DNA from: Mycolicibacterium iranicum
GTDB taxonomy: Bacteria; Actinomycetota; Actinomycetes; Mycobacteriales; Mycobacteriaceae
Direction: 5' to 3'
Assembly: GCF_002101705.1 (NCBI RefSeq)
Contig: NZ_LQPC01000027.1
Location: 62,001 to 126,000 of the forward strand
DNA: 64,000 bases
This document shows positions 45,993 to 55,563 of this stretch, in pieces. The notes under the pieces are model-generated. The model was not told the DNA's origin. It made no database searches and saw nothing but the letters and a program-made list of their open reading frames with translations. How positions within the stretch are numbered: position 1 is the stretch's first letter; each line of letters starts with the position of its first letter. A program made the translations under genes and the position numbers.

Positions 45993-46982
45993 GTGGACAT
46001 CTTTGATGACTGGCACCGCGAAGGCTCGACCTTCACCTGGGTTTCCACCACAGCGTCCAACGCCGGAACCGAAGTGGAGGTGTTCTGGCGCCGCGCGGGC
46101 ACACCGGGCGCACCGGCACTGGTCTGTGTGCACGGTTTCCCGACGTCGGGCGTCGACTACCACGGACTCGCCCGCGAACTGGCGACCGAGTTCGACATCT
46201 ACGTACTCGACTTCCCCGGGTACGGACTGTCCGACAAACCGCCGCAGCCCCATACCTATTCGCTCTACGACGACGCTCGGCTGCTGATTCACGCGATCAC
46301 GCGCGTGTGGGAACTCACCGACTTCCGAATGATCACCCATGACCGCGGCAGCAGCATCGGCATGATCGCGCTGGCAATGCTCGACGAGATCAGCGCGCTG
46401 CCGGTGGATGTTTTCCTCACGAACGCCAACATCTATCTGCCGCTGGCGAATCTGACGGCATTCCAGGTGGCGCTGCTCGACGACGCCATCGGCCGCGCGA
46501 CCGCCGCGGCCACGACACCGGAGATGTTGGCTGCGGGCCTTGGAGCGACGACGTTCATGCCGCGTCGCGGCGGAGACGATCCCGAGATCGCCGCGTTGGC
46601 TCGCTGTTTCGCCCATAACGACGGGATCCGCGTGTTGCCCGACACCGTCAAGTATCTGCATGAGCGCGCTGCCGACGAGACCGGTTGGCTCGAGCGGCTC
46701 TCCACGCTCAAGGTTGACACCACGCTGATCTGGGGGCTGCACGACAGCGTCGCTCCCCTGCGCGTGGCCAACCACGTCTGGCGGGCCTATCTCAGGCCCA
46801 AGCCCGGCCGCAACCGCTACTGGGTGGTGCCCTGCGCCGATCACTATGTCCAGTGCGATGCCCCCACCGAACTGGCGCAGATCATCCGACTGACCGCGCA
46901 GGGGTCGGCCATAGACCTGCAAACACTCGGCGGCCGCCCCGACGGCGCAGTCTTGGTGGACCGGTCAGACGGCGATGGATAG
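45993..46982 (+). CDS. Alpha/beta hydrolase, haloalkane dehalogenase/epoxide hydrolase-like
   Basis: 329 residues from the GTG at 45993, 45 bp from the divergent azlC start. The oxyanion segment is VCVHGFPTSGVDYHG. The nucleophile is probably Asp in THDRGSSIG, which fits dehalogenases and epoxide hydrolases rather than serine esterases. The catalytic His is in CADHYVQCD. No signal peptide is visible. The substrate is unknown. Its last 18 bases overlap the convergent metalloprotease gene. Confidence 0.8.
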   Translation: MDIFDDWHREGSTFTWVSTTASNAGTEVEVFWRRAGTPGAPALVCVHGFPTSGVDYHGLARELATEFDIYVLDFPGYGLSDKPPQPHTYSLYDDARLLIHAITRVWELTDFRMITHDRGSSIGMIALAMLDEISALPVDVFLTNANIYLPLANLTAFQVALLDDAIGRATAAATTPEMLAAGLGATTFMPRRGGDDPEIAALARCFAHNDGIRVLPDTVKYLHERAADETGWLERLSTLKVDTTLIWGLHDSVAPLRVANHVWRAYLRPKPGRNRYWVVPCADHYVQCDAPTELAQIIRLTAQGSAIDLQTLGGRPDGAVLVDRSDGDG

Positions 46983-49631
46983 CACTGGCGCGCCGTAGAT
47001 TTCGACGGTGTCGAAGGCTGCCGCGATCGCGGAGCGCTGGGCGAGGGTGAGCCCCTGCTCTGATGCCGAGCTCAGCACCGCCGCCCTTGCGTCGGTGAAC
47101 TGCGCTGTCGCGCTCAGCCGCGGGATCGAATGGTAGAACACCTTGGCCCAGGTCACGTCGGAGACGCCGACGGTGGCCGGGTCGGTCATCATCAGGTACG
47201 CGGCATGGCTGAAGATCGTGCTGTTGACGTGTTCGCCGCGATCGTCACCACTGCCGGTGTACTGCGTGCTGAGGCGGTCCCGATAGGGCCCGTAGGAGGT
47301 GGTGACCGAGGTCGGATCGGCGAGGTTGCGCACGATGCCGATGCCGGAGTCCTCTGCGATCAGCCACCGATCGGCCCCGGTTGCTCCTTCGACCAGGACC
47401 CCGAAGATGTCCGCATAGGCCTCGTTGAGCGCCCCGGGCTGGCCGGAGTCCAGCGCCGTGTCACCGAGGATGCTGCTGATGACGGCGTGGGTGAATTCGT
47501 GGGCGACGATGTCGACGTCGGCCTGCAGCACGCCTTTGTCACCGAATGCGAATTGCTGGATGGTCGGATCCCAGAACGCATTCGTATAGCCCAGCGGCGA
47601 CGACGTCGGCCGGTAGCGAATGCTGATGACGATCTTCGCACCGTCACCGTCGTAAGACTGGCGTCCGAGCACAGTCTTGAAGTAGTCGTAGACCACGGCG
47701 GCATTCGCATGCGCTGACACTGCCGAGGTGTCCCAGCCGAACAGGCCTCGCTTGACCACCTTGCCGGGCAGGACCGGCGAGCCGAGGCCGAAAAACCCGT
47801 ACGACGTCTTATAGGTCGTGATGTTGCGTGTCGGGTCCGACATCTCAGAAGATCTGAACCACAGAATCTTTCGGGTGTCGACCGTGATGGTTCGGGTGTC
47901 TCCGAGCCAGTCCTTCGCCGTGGTGACCGCAGCGGCGGCCTGCGCGTTGGAAACGGTGATGATCACGGTGCCGGCGTTCTCGCCGTCGGCGTGGATCATC
48001 ACCGTCGCACCCGAGGGGGCGAGCTCACCGGTGTCCGGCACGTGCACCACCACGCGCCACGCCAGCGCAGGCGCGTGGTCGTCGGTCACGGTGTAGACGA
48101 CCAGATCGTTGGTGAAGGTGCTTGCGGCAAGGAATGATCCGATCGATGCCGGGTCGGCGTTCGAACCCAGGTAGGCGGTGGAGGCGATGAGACGGATCTC
48201 GGCGTCCTCGTCGACCTTGGCGTCGGGGGTGATGCTGAAGTTGTCGCCCAGAGCGCGGTAGTAGTTGAACACGCTCGTGACGTCGCCGCCGGCATCGGTC
48301 ACCAGAATGACTTCGCTACCGAGAACCGTTATACCTCCGATGGTTTCGGTGAACCGGTAGAAGCGCTCGAGTGTGTCGCCGTCGCCGACCTTCGATGCGG
48401 AGACCTCGGCGAGGTCGGCGAAGCCCGAAGGGGCGCCGAGCACCGGCGCGAGTGCGTTCAGGACGGCGGCGGCGTCCGCGGCATTCACGACCACCTGGTC
48501 GGTGAATCTGCCTTCGATCACTCTCACGGCGCCCGCGCTGCTGGTGGTGACCTCTACACCGTCGCGCGAGCTCAGCCCGTCGATGTCGAACGTGGACGGA
48601 ATGCCAAGGCCTGCAGGCGATGTCGCCGCGATAGATACGGTGACCTCGGTGGGCCTGGCGAGGCCGAGGAGTCCCAGCAGCCCGTGCACGTGGAAGGGAT
48701 TGCCGGAGGTGTCGTCGACCCGGATGGTGAACCGGTCGGCGCGGCCCGCGGCCGCGGCGCCAGGCGTGTAGGTGAAGCGTCCCAGCGCGTCGATCACGAC
48801 CCGCCCGTGGGAGGGCCCGGAGGCAAGGACGTAGGTGAGTGCTGCATCGTCGTAGTCGACGGCGTTGAGGTTTCCCGCGACCACGCCGCCGGGACCGGGG
48901 CCGGACATGGTGACGCCGGCGATCGGACGCTGATTGTTCCAGGTGTACTGAGACTGGCGGACAGCCAGCCACAGGGACTCGACCAGCCCCGACACCGGCG
49001 TAACCGGCGCGGGCGCGTCGTCGGTGGCCGAACGCAGCCCCACCCACGTCAGCACGTCGGTCACGATGCTCTCGGTGGTGACGGGGCGCGCGCTGACCAG
49101 GCTGCGCAGCGTGGGCTCAGGTTCGACGGCCGGTGCGGGCTCGGGGGCGGACGCGACCGCCGCGAACTCGGTCGCGGCCTCCGTCGCGTCGACCGTGTCT
49201 GCCTCTTCGCCGGCGTGTGCGGTGATGTCGGAGGAGGGTTCGTCGGCGCCGGCAGCCGCGTCGGCACGCGTTGCTCGCGACCGCTTGTGCGACTGCGTGC
49301 GCTCGTCGGCCTCGGCCGTCTCGGCTTCAGCTTCGACCTCGGCTTCGATGCCGGTGTCGTCGGCTTCGACATCGCTGTCGTCGACTGCCGCGTCCGTTGA
49401 TTCGTCTGATTCGTCCCCGGCGGCGTCCGCGGGCTCGCCGCGGGGGCCCGCGGACGTCGACGCGTCGCTGGACGCGTCATCCGATTGCGAGGTGCCTTCG
49501 GTGTCAGCGGGGCTCGCGACGGCGACACCCTGGCCGACGACCATACCCACGCCAATACCGGCAAGGACGATCCCCGAGTACAAACCCAGCCTCGGACCAC
49601 TCGGCGTCCGCGACGTCAGGCACCCATCCAC
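46965..49631 (-). CDS. Secreted thermolysin-type (M4) metalloprotease with acidic N-terminal region
   Basis: 888 residues from the GTG at 49631, chosen for the AGGGG motif five bases upstream; a GTG at 49652 is the alternative. A signal peptide ends near VAVASPADTEG. Residues up to about 200 are low-complexity, rich in Ala, Asp, Glu and Ser. A cadherin/Big-like domain and an FTP/PepSY-like propeptide follow. The zinc motif HEFTH is at about 711 with the third ligand Glu in NEAYAD 26 residues later, and the catalytic His is probably in GEHVNSTIFSH. It is exported and degrades proteins outside the cell. Confidence 0.88.
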   Translation of the reverse strand: MDGCLTSRTPSGPRLGLYSGIVLAGIGVGMVVGQGVAVASPADTEGTSQSDDASSDASTSAGPRGEPADAAGDESDESTDAAVDDSDVEADDTGIEAEVEAEAETAEADERTQSHKRSRATRADAAAGADEPSSDITAHAGEEADTVDATEAATEFAAVASAPEPAPAVEPEPTLRSLVSARPVTTESIVTDVLTWVGLRSATDDAPAPVTPVSGLVESLWLAVRQSQYTWNNQRPIAGVTMSGPGPGGVVAGNLNAVDYDDAALTYVLASGPSHGRVVIDALGRFTYTPGAAAAGRADRFTIRVDDTSGNPFHVHGLLGLLGLARPTEVTVSIAATSPAGLGIPSTFDIDGLSSRDGVEVTTSSAGAVRVIEGRFTDQVVVNAADAAAVLNALAPVLGAPSGFADLAEVSASKVGDGDTLERFYRFTETIGGITVLGSEVILVTDAGGDVTSVFNYYRALGDNFSITPDAKVDEDAEIRLIASTAYLGSNADPASIGSFLAASTFTNDLVVYTVTDDHAPALAWRVVVHVPDTGELAPSGATVMIHADGENAGTVIITVSNAQAAAAVTTAKDWLGDTRTITVDTRKILWFRSSEMSDPTRNITTYKTSYGFFGLGSPVLPGKVVKRGLFGWDTSAVSAHANAAVVYDYFKTVLGRQSYDGDGAKIVISIRYRPTSSPLGYTNAFWDPTIQQFAFGDKGVLQADVDIVAHEFTHAVISSILGDTALDSGQPGALNEAYADIFGVLVEGATGADRWLIAEDSGIGIVRNLADPTSVTTSYGPYRDRLSTQYTGSGDDRGEHVNSTIFSHAAYLMMTDPATVGVSDVTWAKVFYHSIPRLSATAQFTDARAAVLSSASEQGLTLAQRSAIAAAFDTVEIYGAPVLSIAV

Positions 49632-50022
49632 AGTGACCCCTAAACATTGCACGTAGCGAGGAACGTACCATCGCCCAGCAAACTATCGAGACATTCCGGC
49701 GACGAACATCGAAACTCGAGTTTCGGCCTGCGGAAAGCCGCCTCATTCAGTTTGCAAACGCAAGTTCAACGACTCGTTCAGCAATGCGCGGATGTTGCCG
49801 GGTCGCTAGTCGATCCGTTTGTTCCACGACCAGAACGAGGATCGCTGCTCCGAGGCCTCGCATGGAAGCATCCGCCGCGCCGTGTCTTCGGTGCGAACCG
49901 TTCTCCGAATCCGTCGCCCGCGCCATGGGCGAATTTGGTTACGTAGACGACAATTATTCTGCAGGTTGCGGCCGCAGTTCTTCCGTCATCCGGATGAATG
50001 ATCGCGTGCGGTGCGGACGCTC
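49632..50022. other. 391-bp intergenic region with a 16-bp palindrome
   Basis: I see no supportable gene between the metalloprotease and the ABM gene. The perfect palindrome CGAAACTCGAGTTTCG lies at 49710-49725, about 80 bp upstream of the metalloprotease start, and may be an operator for that gene. Short AT-richer patches around 49930-49960 could hold a promoter. An 82-codon minus-strand frame at 49778-50026 has biased, Arg/Ser-rich content and looks spurious. Confidence 0.5.
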
Positions 50023-50328
50023 TCACCGCCCAACGGGGCCTCCGGAGAGAACTCGCACTGCGGCCACGTCGTACTCCGACACCGCAGCCGACAGCATCGC
50101 CACCTGCTGCTCGTCGCTCGGCCCGCTGCCACGAAACGCGTCGACCGCAGCCTGGGACTCCCAGCGTTCGTACACATTGATCCGACCGACATCGATTACG
50201 TCGGCGCTGATCGCGAAGTCCAGACAGCCCGCCGCGCGGCGAGCTTGCTCGACCACAGCGACGCAGCCGTCGAGATACGCCCCGCGCAACTGGGGGTCAA
50301 CTGTTAGATGCCCCGAAACGATCACCAT
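50023..50328 (-). CDS. ABM-domain (antibiotic biosynthesis monooxygenase) protein
   Basis: 101 residues from the ATG at 50328 with AGGAG upstream. The ferredoxin-like fold of the ABM family is indicated by VIVSGHLTVDPQLRGAYLDG, a middle CLDFAISADVIDVGRINVYE and RWESQAAVDAFRGSGPSDEQ. Such small dimers act as monooxygenases or quinol-related enzymes, often without a known substrate. It stands alone, divergent from the NUDIX gene. Confidence 0.85.
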   Translation of the reverse strand: MVIVSGHLTVDPQLRGAYLDGCVAVVEQARRAAGCLDFAISADVIDVGRINVYERWESQAAVDAFRGSGPSDEQQVAMLSAAVSEYDVAAVRVLSGGPVGR

Positions 50329-50410
50329 GGCCTTGCTCCTTCCGCTGTCGCCGATATAGACACCCCGGATCCGGGAGAATCATCACTGTGCTGCCGGTTA
50401 CCGTTTCCCA

Positions 50411-50914
50411 GTGACCGACCTGCCGTTGCGTCATTCCTGTCGCGCGCTTCTCGTCGATGGCGACCGCATCCTGCTCGCCCGGCACCGGCTCGACGACTAT
50501 GCCGTGTGGGCCGGTCCCGGCGGGGGTGTCGAGCCTGGTGAGACCCACGTCGAGGCACTCGCCCGGGAGTTGCACGAGGAGACCGGTCTGATCCTCACCG
50601 CCGACCACGCACCGCAGCTGGTCTGGATTCAGACCGCCACGATGCCGTGGATGCGCGCCCAGGGCTACGCCGGCATCCTCAACCACTACTTCCTGATCCC
50701 CGTCGACGAGTTCCCACCTGTCAGCGGCGTACCGCACGAGTCGCCCGGCCACCCGGATGCGGAGGGAATCGTGGAGCAGCGATGGTGGGCCTTGGCGGCT
50801 ATGGATGCCGCCCACGCCGCCGGCGAGCTGTTCTCGCCCCGGGCGTTGCCAAAACTGTTGCGGGAGTTGCTCACCGATGGGCCTCCGGCAACTCCGCTGG
50901 CGCTCGGGCTCTAG
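50411..50914 (+). CDS. NUDIX hydrolase
   Basis: 167 residues from the GTG at 50411. The complete NUDIX box spans about 38-60 (GGVEPGETHVEALARELHEE then TGL), with the metal-binding REXXEE core. It hydrolyses a nucleoside diphosphate linked to another moiety; the substrate is not determined by the box. It ends ten bases before the PhoD-like gene in the same direction and may share its mRNA. Confidence 0.88.
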   Translation: MTDLPLRHSCRALLVDGDRILLARHRLDDYAVWAGPGGGVEPGETHVEALARELHEETGLILTADHAPQLVWIQTATMPWMRAQGYAGILNHYFLIPVDEFPPVSGVPHESPGHPDAEGIVEQRWWALAAMDAAHAAGELFSPRALPKLLRELLTDGPPATPLALGL

Positions 50915-50923
50915 TGGCCTAGG

Positions 50924-52546
50924 GTGGATCGGGTGACTCTTGCTCTGGGCCCGGTGCTACGACATGTCGGCGAGACGACCGCCGTGGTGTGGGTGCAGAC
51001 CGACGCACCGGCGGAGGTCGAGATCCTCGGCTGTTCGGCGCGAACATTCCAAGTTGACGAATGTCACTACGCGCTGGTGGTCGTCGAGGGATTGTCCCCG
51101 GACTCGGTGTTCCAGTACGAGGTGCGCATCGACGGCGCCAAGGTCTGGCCCGAACCTGACTCCGAGTTTCCGCCCAGCGTCATCAGGACTCGGGGTCCCA
51201 AGACCGCTGACCGGCTGAAGGTGATCTTCGGCTCGTGTCGCTATCCGAAAACCGGCGACGCCAAGCTGGACGACAAGCTCGGACTCGACGCGCTCGATTG
51301 CTTCGCCACTCGCCTGACGTCGATGCCGGTCGAAGAGTTGCCCGACGCGCTGCTGCTCCTCGGCGATCAGGTCTACGCAGACGAACTGACCCCCGACGCC
51401 CGTCGCCAACTGGCCGGCCGCCGAACCTCCAAGCGGCGACCGCCGGACGAAGTCGTCACCTACACCGAGTACGAGCGCCTCTATCGGCACACGTGGGGCG
51501 ACCCCGAGATTCGGTGGATCCTCTCGACGTTGCCGACCGCGATGATCTTCGATGATCACGACATCCGCGACGACTGGAACACCTCCGCGCCGTGGCGGGC
51601 GGAAGTCAACCAGAAGCCGTGGTGGCGCGACCGAATCCATGCTGGGCTCGGGTCCTACTGGGTGTACCAGCATCTCGGCAACCTCAGTCCCGCCGAACTG
51701 GCTGCCGACGAGGACTACCAGAAGGTGATGGCCGCCGAGGGTGACTGCTGGCCCCTTCTGGTCGATCTGGCCGACCGCGCCGACTACGAGGTCGACGGCG
51801 ACAAGGGTCTGCGGTTCAGCTTCCGGTGGGATCTGGGACGCAGCCGCCTCGTCATGGTGGATTCCCGCAATGCCCGGATCCTCGACAGCGGCGACCGGAA
51901 AATGCTCGGGGATCGAGAGTTTCGCTGGGTGGAAGAGCAGGTCGCCGACGACCTCGACTCGGTCGACCACCTGCTCATCGGATCGTCGCTGCCCTGGCTC
52001 CTTCCGCCCGCTCTCGGCGACCTGCAGATCATCAACGAGATCGCCGCAGACCGGCCCGGCCTGAGAGGAACGATCGCCGAGAAGATCCGGCAGGCAGCAG
52101 ATCTGGAGCATTGGCCGGCATTCCTGCAGTCCTTCCTGCGCTTGAGCGGGATGATCGAAGCGGCGGCGCAGAGTTCACCGGCGACGATCTCGGTGCTCTC
52201 CGGCGACGTCCACCACAGCTACGCGGCACGCGCGCTGTTCCGAGAAACGGGTGAGACGACGGTGCACCAATTGGTGTGCTCCCCCGTCCACAACTATGTG
52301 CCCGCTCCCGTCAAACCGGCCTTCAAGTTCGCGTGGTCACCGCGGGTCGCGCGGCTGACCCGCCGCTGGGCCAAGCGCGCGGGTTCGCCCGACCTGCCGA
52401 TGTCGTGGGCGAACCTCAGTGGACCTCAGTTCGGCAACACGATCGCCAGTTTGGAAGCGCATGGCCGCTCCGCCGAGGTGTTCTTCGAACAACCCGAGGA
52501 CAACGGCGAACTGTCGACGGTGGCCCGGGTCAAGCTCACCGATTAG
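50924..52546 (+). CDS. PhoD-like phosphodiesterase/alkaline phosphatase
   Basis: 540 residues from the GTG at 50924; a GTG at 50933, five bases after AGGGTGG, may be the true start. An N-terminal Fn3-like part (GPVLRHVGETTAVVWVQTDA) precedes the metallophosphatase core with FGSCRYP, LLLGDQVYADE, MIFDDHDIRDDWN and VLSGDVHHSYAA. No signal peptide is visible, unlike secreted Tat-type PhoD, so it may act inside the cell. The stop overlaps the stop of the convergent transporter gene by four bases. Confidence 0.83.
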   Translation: MDRVTLALGPVLRHVGETTAVVWVQTDAPAEVEILGCSARTFQVDECHYALVVVEGLSPDSVFQYEVRIDGAKVWPEPDSEFPPSVIRTRGPKTADRLKVIFGSCRYPKTGDAKLDDKLGLDALDCFATRLTSMPVEELPDALLLLGDQVYADELTPDARRQLAGRRTSKRRPPDEVVTYTEYERLYRHTWGDPEIRWILSTLPTAMIFDDHDIRDDWNTSAPWRAEVNQKPWWRDRIHAGLGSYWVYQHLGNLSPAELAADEDYQKVMAAEGDCWPLLVDLADRADYEVDGDKGLRFSFRWDLGRSRLVMVDSRNARILDSGDRKMLGDREFRWVEEQVADDLDSVDHLLIGSSLPWLLPPALGDLQIINEIAADRPGLRGTIAEKIRQAADLEHWPAFLQSFLRLSGMIEAAAQSSPATISVLSGDVHHSYAARALFRETGETTVHQLVCSPVHNYVPAPVKPAFKFAWSPRVARLTRRWAKRAGSPDLPMSWANLSGPQFGNTIASLEAHGRSAEVFFEQPEDNGELSTVARVKLTD

Positions 52547-53991
52547 TGCACGCCCTCCATCTGGCGGCTGACCCACGGCGCGATAGCGAAGACAACCACG
52601 CCGACGGCGACGGCGACCGCACCGAGGATGCCGAAATAGGCTGCCTCACGGGAGGTGTCGTAGTAGCCCGCCAGGACACCGGACATCGACGTGCCGATAC
52701 CGACGGAGAAGAAATACAGCGCCATCATCTGCGCGCGGAACGCCTCCGGCGCGAGTTTGGTGGTGATCGACAGCCCGATGGGCGACAACAGCAGTTCCGA
52801 GACGGCGAAGACGCCCAGAATAACCAGCACCGCCAGCGCGGGCACAGCGCTGACGCCGGCGAGCGGCACGAAGCACAGGAACGCCAGTCCCATACCGATG
52901 ACACCGTAGGCGAACTTGCGCGGCGTGGTGGGCGCCCGGTTGCCCAGTCTCGTCCACAGGATCGCAAACAGCGGTGACAGCGCGATGATCCAGACGGGTT
53001 CGATCGAGCCGATCCAGTTCGACGGCGCGACCCACCCGAAGATCGACCAGTTCATCCGCTCGTCGGAGTACACCGCGAGCACGGTGAAGATCTGCTGGAA
53101 CAGCGACCAGAACACGGCATTCGCGACAAACAGCGGAATGAATGCGCGGACCCGGACCCGTTCCGGCGCAGTGACTTTCGGACTTCTCAGGAACACCACA
53201 AAGTAGGCGATCGAGGCGACCACGATGACACCGGTCGTGACCTGGGACAGATTGGCCAGGGTGACCAGTTTGAACGCGATCGCCGCACCGATGACCACCA
53301 GCACCGCTACGAACACCCCGACGGTCTTACCGACAGCATTGCGCGGCAACGGGTTCGGCACGACCCGCCCGTGCTCTCCGAGGTTGCGCCGGAAGAAGAT
53401 GTACTGCGCCAAACCCAGCGCCATGCCGATCGCGGCCGCGCCGAAGCCGTAGTGGAACCCCAGATTCGTCTGCAGCAGACCGGTGACCAACGGGCCGATG
53501 AACGCACCGAGGTTGATTCCGAGATAGAACAGGGTGAAGCCGCCGTCGGCGCGCACATCACCCTTTTCGTAGAGCGTTCCGAGTAGCGAGGAGGCGTTGG
53601 CCTTCAACGCTCCCGATCCAAGCGCTACGAACAGCAGTCCGACGCCGACGCCGACGAGGCCCGGGATGACGGCAAGGGCGATGTGGCCGATCATCACGAC
53701 GACACCGCCGTAGAACACCGTGCGCTCCATGCCGAGAAGGCGGTCGGCGATCCAGCCGCCGAGGACCGTCGACAGATAGACCAGGCCGCCGTAGGCGCCG
53801 ACGATGCCCGTGGCGGTGGGCTGCGGTAGCCCGAGCCCTCCGTCGGTGGCGGAGTAATAGAGGTAGTAACCCAGGATGGTCAGCATCCCGTAGAAGGAGA
53901 ATCGTTCCCAGAGTTCGACGCCGAACAGATTGGTCAGCCCGATCGGGTGACCGAACAACGTGCGCGATGGGGTGTGCTCACGAGTCGTCAT
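52543..53991 (-). CDS. POT-family proton-coupled peptide transporter
   Basis: 482 residues from the ATG at 53991 (eight further codons are open upstream). The POT signature LFGVELWERFSFYGMLTILG with the E-x-x-E-R proton-coupling motif is in the first helix; the second signature is FTLFYLGINLGAFIGPLV. Twelve to fourteen helices are predicted. It imports di- and tripeptides with protons, a second peptide uptake route besides the ABC transporter at 34.8-39.8 kb. Confidence 0.92.
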   Translation of the reverse strand: MTTREHTPSRTLFGHPIGLTNLFGVELWERFSFYGMLTILGYYLYYSATDGGLGLPQPTATGIVGAYGGLVYLSTVLGGWIADRLLGMERTVFYGGVVVMIGHIALAVIPGLVGVGVGLLFVALGSGALKANASSLLGTLYEKGDVRADGGFTLFYLGINLGAFIGPLVTGLLQTNLGFHYGFGAAAIGMALGLAQYIFFRRNLGEHGRVVPNPLPRNAVGKTVGVFVAVLVVIGAAIAFKLVTLANLSQVTTGVIVVASIAYFVVFLRSPKVTAPERVRVRAFIPLFVANAVFWSLFQQIFTVLAVYSDERMNWSIFGWVAPSNWIGSIEPVWIIALSPLFAILWTRLGNRAPTTPRKFAYGVIGMGLAFLCFVPLAGVSAVPALAVLVILGVFAVSELLLSPIGLSITTKLAPEAFRAQMMALYFFSVGIGTSMSGVLAGYYDTSREAAYFGILGAVAVAVGVVVFAIAPWVSRQMEGVH

Positions 53992-54044
53992 AGGGTCAGC
54001 CTGCACCGTTCCCACCCTTCACAGCGAGTTCCTAGACTCGGGTC

Positions 54045-54536
54045 ATGCCCGTTCCCGATAAGCCACGCCCAGGTCAAGAGTCGGTGTGGGACTACCCGCG
54101 TCCGCCTCGGTTGGAACCCTTCGCCGGCTCGATCACCGTAGAACTCGGGGGCCAGACCGTGGCGGCGACGGACACCGCGTGGCGTGTTCTCGAAACCAGC
54201 CACCCGCCGACCTACTACCTTCCACCAGGGTGTTTCGTCGAAGGATCGCTTCGGCCCACCGCGGGGTCGTCCTGGTGCGAGTGGAAAGGTCAGGCCAGTT
54301 ACTTCGACCTGGTGACTCCCGCTGCCGTCGCCCGCCGGGCGGCGTGGACGTACCCCGCACCATCGCCGGCATTCGTCGAGCTCACGGGAGCGGTTGCGGT
54401 GATGGCGAGCTTGGTCGACCGATGCACCGTCAACGGCGAAGAGGTGGTGCCTCAGCCGGGCGGGTTCTACGGCGGCTGGATCACCAGCTGGATAGCCGGC
54501 CCCTTCAAAGGTGGGCCCGGTTCCGCAGGCTGGTAG
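54045..54536 (+). CDS. DUF427 family protein
   Basis: 163 residues. The DUF427 pattern is visible: SVWDYPRPPRLEPFAGSITV, the central HPPTYYLPPGCFVEG and WCEWKGQASYFDLV. The family forms a small beta-tent fold of unknown function and is widespread in actinobacteria. It is divergent from the POT transporter gene and ends two bases before the end of the convergent MscS gene. Confidence 0.85.
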   Translation: MPVPDKPRPGQESVWDYPRPPRLEPFAGSITVELGGQTVAATDTAWRVLETSHPPTYYLPPGCFVEGSLRPTAGSSWCEWKGQASYFDLVTPAAVARRAAWTYPAPSPAFVELTGAVAVMASLVDRCTVNGEEVVPQPGGFYGGWITSWIAGPFKGGPGSAGW

Positions 54537-54538
54537 GC

Positions 54539-55486
54539 CTATTCGCCGACCGCCTGCGGACGCCCGTTCGGGTACGGCAGGTCGACGCCATGCTCGTCGT
54601 AGGCGCGCAGAATTGCTCGCCGCAGCCGGCGCTGCACTGCCCACTGCGCGTTCGGGCGGACCTTGACCGTCATCCGGAGTTTGATCAGGTCCGGGGAGAA
54701 CTCCTGCACTCCGAGCATCTGCGGTTCGCCGATGACTTTGCCCGACAGGGTTTCGTCTGCGACCGCCGCTGCGGCCGCGTCGATCGCGACCTGCTCGGCG
54801 CGCTCCACGTCGGCGGTCAGCGCGACCGGGACCTCGATGCGCGCGACGGCGTACTCCTGGCTCATGTTGCCCACCCGGGCGATCTCGCCGTTGCGGACGT
54901 ACCAGAGCGTGCCGTCGATGTCGCGGACAGTGGTGATCCGCAGCCCGACACTCTCGACCTCGCCCACGGCATCACCCAGGTCGACGGTGTCGCCGACGCC
55001 GTACTGGTCCTCCAGGAGCATGAAGACTCCGGTAACGAAATCGCGGACGAGGTTCTGTGCGCCGAAGCCGATCGCCAGTCCGACCACGCCCGCCGACGCG
55101 ATGAACGGGGCGATGTTCACTCCGAGCACGTTCAGCACGGCCAGCACCACCCAGATCAGCAGCACGATCGACACCGTCGACTTCAGCACCGAGCCGATGG
55201 TCTGAGCTCGCTGCTGGCGACGCGCGATCACCTGATCGCTGGTCGACGAGGACGGAACACGGTCACGTAGACGGCGCACGATCGGCGGCGTCCTCGACGA
55301 CCGACCCTCCTCGCCGACGCCGCGCTCCTTGCGGCTGCGGGCCATCGTGGTCCGGTCGATCATGCGGTGTGCGATGAAGCGAATGACGAGGGCTACGGCG
55401 ATATAGGCGACGATCCTGATCGGGACCTCGATGAGCCAATGCCTGCTGGTGTCCGTCCATTCGAAAGCCAAGAGGGAGACATCCAT
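54539..55486 (-). CDS. MscS-family mechanosensitive ion channel
   Basis: 315 residues. Helices at about 17-40 and 95-140 precede the MscS beta domain. The pore helix and entry are GVVGLAIGFGAQNLVRDFVT, followed by FMLLEDQYGVGDTVDLGDAV and a C-terminal alpha/beta part. It releases solutes under hypo-osmotic stress. Its DRVPSSSTSDQ linker with charged flanks is not a known domain. It is divergent from the proteasome-like gene across 77 bp. Confidence 0.9.
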   Translation of the reverse strand: MDVSLLAFEWTDTSRHWLIEVPIRIVAYIAVALVIRFIAHRMIDRTTMARSRKERGVGEEGRSSRTPPIVRRLRDRVPSSSTSDQVIARRQQRAQTIGSVLKSTVSIVLLIWVVLAVLNVLGVNIAPFIASAGVVGLAIGFGAQNLVRDFVTGVFMLLEDQYGVGDTVDLGDAVGEVESVGLRITTVRDIDGTLWYVRNGEIARVGNMSQEYAVARIEVPVALTADVERAEQVAIDAAAAAVADETLSGKVIGEPQMLGVQEFSPDLIKLRMTVKVRPNAQWAVQRRLRRAILRAYDEHGVDLPYPNGRPQAVGE

Positions 55487-55563
55487 GTGTTACCACCATA
55501 CGGCGGCGGCATTGCGGCCTTGAGCGCCCCGGGGCCCGATCGGGGCCGTGGCACGATCGAGGG

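Noticed and set aside
49778..50026. 82-codon minus-strand frame in the intergenic region
   Set aside because: Its composition is biased, there is no ribosome site or motif and it touches the ABM gene end; I treat the region as non-coding.
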